A stretch of 46,507 nucleotides of DNA, from contig JAGXFI010000166.1 of the NCBI GenBank assembly GCA_024637305.1, positions 1 to 46,507 of the forward strand, in the 5' to 3' direction. The notes under the pieces were generated by a model. It was given only the letters and a program-made list of their open reading frames with translations. It searched no databases and was not told the origin of the DNA. The DNA comes from Sulfitobacter sp. (lineage in GTDB: Bacteria; Pseudomonadota; Alphaproteobacteria; Rhodobacterales; Rhodobacteraceae). A program made the translations under genes and the position numbers. Positions 42,980-46,507 of this stretch are shown here, piece after piece (the first letter of the stretch is position 1; each line of letters starts with the position of its first letter).

Positions 42980-43004
42980 CCCCCGGCCGCATGAGGGCCG
43001 GGGG
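42980..43004 (-). terminator. GC-rich hairpin downstream of the DUF1403-like remnant
   Basis: CCCCCGGCC and GGCCGGGGG form a perfect 9-bp stem with a 7-base loop, 9 bases beyond the stop of the minus-strand remnant gene. A modestly T-rich stretch (GCATTTGTTG) follows. It is probably an intrinsic terminator. Confidence 0.6.
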
Positions 43005-43013
43005 TGTCACATG

Positions 43014-43433
43014 TTACAGACAGTCAGCGAGGTCTTCGAGACTGAGATCCGCGTCCAGCGGGCCGGAATGTGCGATGAGGATTGCGGTGATTACCCACGT
43101 GCCGAGCGCGACCGCAACCCTTGGACTCATGCCTGCGGCCTGCCGCGAGGCCTCCAGCACCCGGATCATCTGCGAGGCCCCAAGCGCCATCTTGTGTCCT
43201 TTGGCCTGTGGCACCGTCGCGGTTTGCGCCAGCAGAGCGTCCCATTCCGCCTCGCTGCGCGCGTCCCTCAAGTTCCGGCACGCCTCCGGCCACCCGAGCG
43301 CGAGCAACCAGACTGATAGGTTTTCCCCTACCGGGCCGGGCAAATCCCCAAGGCGCAGAAGGTGCATAGCATCGCGCAGCTCCCCTGCCTTCTCGGGTCG
43401 CCCTTGGTAACCGAAAACCCTGCCGCCAGCCGA
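43014..43433 (-). pseudogene. DUF1403-like protein remnant
   Basis: The minus-strand frame between TAG (43434-43436) and the stop at 43014 encodes about 139 residues, starting GGRVFGYQGRPEKAGELRDA and running into MHLLRLGDLPGPVGENLSVW. The GRPEKAxELRDAxHLLRxGDLPGPxGE pattern resembles, from memory, the N-terminal part of DUF1403 proteins found on alphaproteobacterial plasmids and near mobile elements. A full DUF1403 protein is about 300 residues, so both ends are missing here: upstream coding is cut by a stop and the C-terminal wing is absent. A shorter ORF from ATG 43367 (117 residues) could still be translated. Function unknown. Confidence 0.45.
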
Positions 43434-43734
43434 CTATCTGCTCAACGAGTATCAGACGTAGGACCCGTATATCCTGCGTGCCATAGCTGGGAACGAGGTG
43501 GAAAAAAGGTGGGGGTTTGGTGGGTCGCGGCTTTCTCAGGCCCGCTGGCTCTCCCAATCGGGTGGGGGCTCAGAGCGACTTGTGGCGACGCAGCATATCC
43601 CGTTATAGCAGCTGTGACGTTCGCAGTTCGATCAAACCGCCGCGCGACCAGACCGTCCTTCGCCATGCGGCACGAGCCGAAAATTCATGGAATGCGGGCT
43701 GGGCTGGGCCCACCTGAACGCCGAGGAGGCTATC
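43434..43734. other. Non-coding stretch before the spermidine-synthase-like gene
   Basis: No convincing gene, RNA or repeat is seen in this 300-base stretch. It lies between the DUF1403-like remnant and the next plus-strand gene and probably holds decayed sequence plus the promoter of that gene. GAGGAGG just before 43735 is the ribosome site. Confidence 0.4.
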
Positions 43735-45240
43735 ATGCGGTTCTGGACCACGATCAGCTTGATCCTTGTTCTGTCGGTCGTCGGGCTCACATATGAAATC
43801 GCGGCTGGCCGCGTGCTCGCGCCGTTCTTCGGCACATCATTGGTTACCTGGACAGCCGTAATCGCGACCGTTCTGGCCGGTTTTTCGCTTGGCAGCGCGC
43901 TGGGGGGCCTCGTGGCAGAACGCGAACATCATATCGCGATAGGTAACGTGCGCACGGCGCTGATCGCGACGGCCGTGCTGATGGCGCTTTCGCCCACCGT
44001 CCTTGGCCTGCTCTATGCATTGGGCGCGCGGGGAACGGGAGGGATGCTGTTCACTGTCTTCGTAGCTTTCTTCCCCGCCTCAGTGCTCGTCAGTTTTCCG
44101 TCGCCGTTTCTGGCCAAGCTTGCCGTTGAGGCACGCCCGGGGCGGGAGGGATCATCGCTCGGTCTCGTACTTGCGGCGGGCTCACTGGGCGCGATCGTAG
44201 GCGCGATCCTCGCTGGCTTCGTTGCCCTGCCATATGTCGGTTCGGCTGCGACCTTCGCCGGATGCGGAGCCGCAGCCCTTCTCTGTGTCCCGTTCGTGCG
44301 GGGCGGTACGCCCGGAGACGACGGCGAGGCGGAGACGACGGCCGCTCGCGCGGCGCAGCCGAAGTTCTTGATTTCGTTTGCGGCAGCGGCGCTTGTGGTA
44401 GTGGCGAGCATGGCCGGCGGCTCGGTATGCCGGTACGAATCCGGCCTGTCGTGCATCGACGTTGCGCACAGAGGCAGCGTGGTTCATCTCTATTCGGACC
44501 GCACCCCGCAGGCAGCCGAGCGGATCATCCGGAGCGATAAACAGACCCAGCTTGACGGGCTTGTGCTGGCATACACCCAGTGGCTTTGGGCGCGCATGGA
44601 CCGCGATCTGGGACCGGCACCATCGGTGTTATTCGTCGGTGGGGGCGGCTACACGCTGCCCACCCGATTACTCGAGTCGAGAACTTTGGCACGGGCTGTC
44701 GCGGTCGAAATCGACCCCCTTGTTACGTGGGTAGCGCGTTTGCACATGCCCGGGGCTGGCGCGATGATCGAAAGGGCAGGATTTGATGCAAGCCGCGAAG
44801 GTTCTCAGGGCGAGGAAGACAACGGCGGGCGGTTGGGCATCGTCCACGCCGACGGACGGGTTTATATCAACGAAACGGATCGCCGTTTCGACGCCGCCGT
44901 GATGGATGCGTTCTCTTCAGGGTCGGTCCCGGCCCATCTGGCCACACTCGAAACCTATGAACGCCTCCGCGCGATTGTCGACGGTCCGGTCTATGTGAAC
45001 TTGATCGATGCGCCCGACGGTCCGCTCGTACGCGGCATCCATGCAATCCTGACCAGTCTCTATCCGCACGTCGAAGCCGTGCAGGGCCCGATCAGTAGTC
45101 GCGGACGCACCAACATCGTGCTTGCGGCGTCGCGACGGCCCCTGGCCCCCTTGGACGCGCTGCCGACAGGATACGAGACCGCCCGGATCGAACCCGGGCG
45201 CACGTTTACCGACGACCGGGGTTGGGTCGGTCATCGGTAG
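43735..45240 (+). CDS. Fused membrane / spermidine-synthase-like protein
   Basis: A 501-residue protein. The N-terminal ~220 residues form about seven hydrophobic helices (MRFWTTISLILVLSVVGLTYEIAAGRVLAPFFG at the start, which is the hallmark of this fused family). Residues ~225-490 are a soluble Rossmann methyltransferase-like domain of the spermidine synthase family, with SAM/dcSAM-type motif LFVGGGGYTLP, acidic residue in AVEIDP, HADGRVY and VMDAFSSGSVP. Enzymatic polyamine synthesis is not assured, because fused members often lack spermidine synthase activity; their role is unknown. The start at 43735 follows GAGGAGG, and the family's conserved N-terminus begins there. It is flanked by remnants, so it may lie at the edge of an acquired segment. 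Confidence 0.85.
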   Translation: MRFWTTISLILVLSVVGLTYEIAAGRVLAPFFGTSLVTWTAVIATVLAGFSLGSALGGLVAEREHHIAIGNVRTALIATAVLMALSPTVLGLLYALGARGTGGMLFTVFVAFFPASVLVSFPSPFLAKLAVEARPGREGSSLGLVLAAGSLGAIVGAILAGFVALPYVGSAATFAGCGAAALLCVPFVRGGTPGDDGEAETTAARAAQPKFLISFAAAALVVVASMAGGSVCRYESGLSCIDVAHRGSVVHLYSDRTPQAAERIIRSDKQTQLDGLVLAYTQWLWARMDRDLGPAPSVLFVGGGGYTLPTRLLESRTLARAVAVEIDPLVTWVARLHMPGAGAMIERAGFDASREGSQGEEDNGGRLGIVHADGRVYINETDRRFDAAVMDAFSSGSVPAHLATLETYERLRAIVDGPVYVNLIDAPDGPLVRGIHAILTSLYPHVEAVQGPISSRGRTNIVLAASRRPLAPLDALPTGYETARIEPGRTFTDDRGWVGHR

Positions 45241-45454
45241 GCCGCGAACCTGCAATTTAGAAAATGTGCAGAAAATAATGCGGCTCTTCTGGCCCTTCGC
45301 TGCGGGTGCGGCACCGTCTGACCTGAGCGTCTGCGATGCGCATTGGCGTAATTCTGAACGAAGCCAGCGCGGTCCTATGGCAGCGACTACTCAAAGCCCT
45401 AAGTTTCATTCTACGTGACCATCCTTAATCAACTCAACGGACAGGAGAACGACC

Positions 45455-46045
45455 ATGACCGTCAAACTTGCCATAATCTACTACTCCAGCTACGGCACGA
45501 ACCACCAGATGGCATCCATCGCCGCCGAAGCGGCAAAGAACGCAGGTGCAGAAGTTCGGCTATTGAAGGTGCCTGAGACTGCTCCCGATGACGTCGTCGC
45601 CAGCGTTGATGCGTGGCAAGCTCAGAAAGATAAGACCGCTGCCATTCCCGAGGCGACGGAAGAAGACATGGAATGGGCAAATGCCTATCTTGTTTCGGCG
45701 GGGACTCGTTTTGGTGTTATGGCCAGCCAGATGCGCGCCTTTATCGACACACTTGGCGGTATCTGGGGTAAAGGCGGGTTGGCCAACAAACCTGTCTCAG
45801 CAATGACATCTGCCCAGAACGCCCATGGCGGCCAGGAAACGACACTGCTTTCCTTCTATACTACCGTCATGCATTGGGGCGGGTTCGTTGTTGCACCGGG
45901 GTATACAGACGAGGTCCTCTTCAAGACCGGAGGCAACCCTTACGGCTATAGCCACACTCAGGGGGCGGAGTTTACAGATGAAGTGAAAAAAGCCATCAGC
46001 CATCAAGCGCGCCGCTTGGTCGAAGTCGCCGGAAAGTTGAACTGA
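45455..46045 (+). CDS. wrbA: NAD(P)H:quinone oxidoreductase, WrbA type
   Basis: A 196-residue flavodoxin-like FMN enzyme. The FMN phosphate-binding loop is [13 protein letters not shown] (~7-19), and the conserved WrbA blocks follow: [48 protein letters not shown] and the [11 protein letters not shown] and [13 protein letters not shown]-type C-terminal region. It reduces quinones by two electrons, protecting against redox cycling. AGGAG precedes the start. The 214 bases upstream hold no recognisable gene. It appears to be a stand-alone gene. Confidence 0.93.
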   Translation: MTVKLAIIYYSSYGTNHQMASIAAEAAKNAGAEVRLLKVPETAPDDVVASVDAWQAQKDKTAAIPEATEEDMEWANAYLVSAGTRFGVMASQMRAFIDTLGGIWGKGGLANKPVSAMTSAQNAHGGQETTLLSFYTTVMHWGGFVVAPGYTDEVLFKTGGNPYGYSHTQGAEFTDEVKKAISHQARRLVEVAGKLN

Positions 46046-46167
46046 CGCACTCTGCAAGCTCTCTTTCATAGCGAAAGACTCCGGTGGTGGTACAACTTTC
46101 GCGACGCTGGTGCTCTGCCAACCTGCAGACGGTCGGTGACGCGGCCAGCATGGCCTGGCTGGCACAG

Positions 46168-46507
46168 CTACCGGATGTCGCCCAGGCGCCACCGCGCATC
46201 TCGCAGCCGCCCGACAAAATCGGGAAAATCACCCCGGCCCAGTGTCTGGTAGCCTGTGCTGTCAACAACCATGCATTTCGTCGTTTCGGGGTTGAGTTTC
46301 GCCATGTCGGTGACCGACCAAAGGCTCCCCCGCTGGCGCAGCCGGACCTCCACCGTGTCGATTCCGCGCAGCATCCCCCGGCGATCGAGCAGCACGCAGG
46401 CTGTGAGTCCGTAATGCGCGCAGGACACCTGCAGGGCGCTGATGACCCCTTTACTGACATCGGACCAGCGTGCGGTGTCCCGATCGATCCAGATCCCCAC
46501 ATGCGGG
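46168..46507 (-). CDS. Unrecognised protein, C-terminal part (partial)
   Basis: The minus-strand frame is open from the window edge to a stop at 46168-46170, encoding at least 112 residues (...HVGIWIDRDTARWSD..., ending RLRDARWRLGDIR). A GTG at 46500 could start it, but the frame is open further upstream, so the true start probably lies outside. I do not recognise the family. Features are an initial WIDRDTA strand, a predicted LLDRRGMLRGIDTVEVRLRQRG segment and a basic C-terminus. The 120 bases between it and wrbA contain nothing identifiable apart from a weak CTTTC/GAAAG hairpin. It could be a real gene or part of a decayed element. Confidence 0.4.
   Translation of the reverse strand, partial: PHVGIWIDRDTARWSDVSKGVISALQVSCAHYGLTACVLLDRRGMLRGIDTVEVRLRQRGSLWSVTDMAKLNPETTKCMVVDSTGYQTLGRGDFPDFVGRLRDARWRLGDIR

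Noticed and set aside
42458-42994. Plus-strand open frame of 178 codons after the isoaspartyl peptidase
   Set aside because: It runs antisense to the conserved ISL3 transposase tail, has no ribosome site or recognisable motif and ends in the hairpin; more likely chance open frame in decayed DNA.

Overview
The window is GC-rich, densely coding DNA from an alphaproteobacterium. It is most likely a member of the Rhodobacterales (Roseobacter-type). This is inferred from the gene families present, the many ATGA-overlapping operons, the Tad-pilus gene tail at the left edge and the load of Dpp/Opp-type peptide importers. No tRNA, rRNA or CRISPR array was seen. Whether it lies on a chromosome or a plasmid cannot be told from the sequence.

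Left part (1-9.9 kb). A partial tadC tail is followed by a protease-rich accessory block, mostly on the minus strand. One operon encodes a winged-helix/TPR (SARP/CadC-like) regulator, a PAP2/vanadium-haloperoxidase-fold protein with a VGG-repeat N-terminus, and a subtilase without a signal peptide. Next come a small divergent gene, a secreted protein of unknown function, a secreted trypsin/V8-like protease, and a secreted subtilase coupled by ATGA overlap to a small secreted protein that resembles the subtilase's own I9-type propeptide.

Middle part (9.9-37 kb). Three complete Dpp/Opp-type ABC importers (binding protein, two permeases, two ATPases) lie here, each grouped with different processing enzymes. 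System 1 (IclR regulator, plus strand) carries a cytoplasmic gamma-glutamyltransferase and an M20 peptidase. It is followed by a ribbon-helix-helix regulator/PHA-depolymerase-like esterase/C45 Ntn-hydrolase unit and an Old Yellow Enzyme. System 2 (plus strand) ends with a metallophosphoesterase and a CX5R tyrosine-phosphatase-like enzyme, which suggests a phosphorylated substrate. System 3 (minus strand) ends with an M32 carboxypeptidase and is divergent from a GntR regulator.

Right part (37-42.4 kb). The GntR gene heads an overlapping operon: creatininase-family amidohydrolase, ketopantoate-reductase-family protein, SDR, NodB-fold (PuuE/cyclic imidase-like) hydrolase and isoaspartyl peptidase. 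Together with importer 3 it looks like an uptake-and-catabolism divergon for an unknown amide, lactam or imide compound.

Far right (42.4-46.5 kb). A decayed stretch holds an ISL3-type transposase tail and a DUF1403-like remnant. Then come a membrane protein fused to a spermidine-synthase-like domain, a WrbA-type quinone reductase and an unrecognised partial gene at the edge. All functions are inferred from motifs read by eye; no database search was run.
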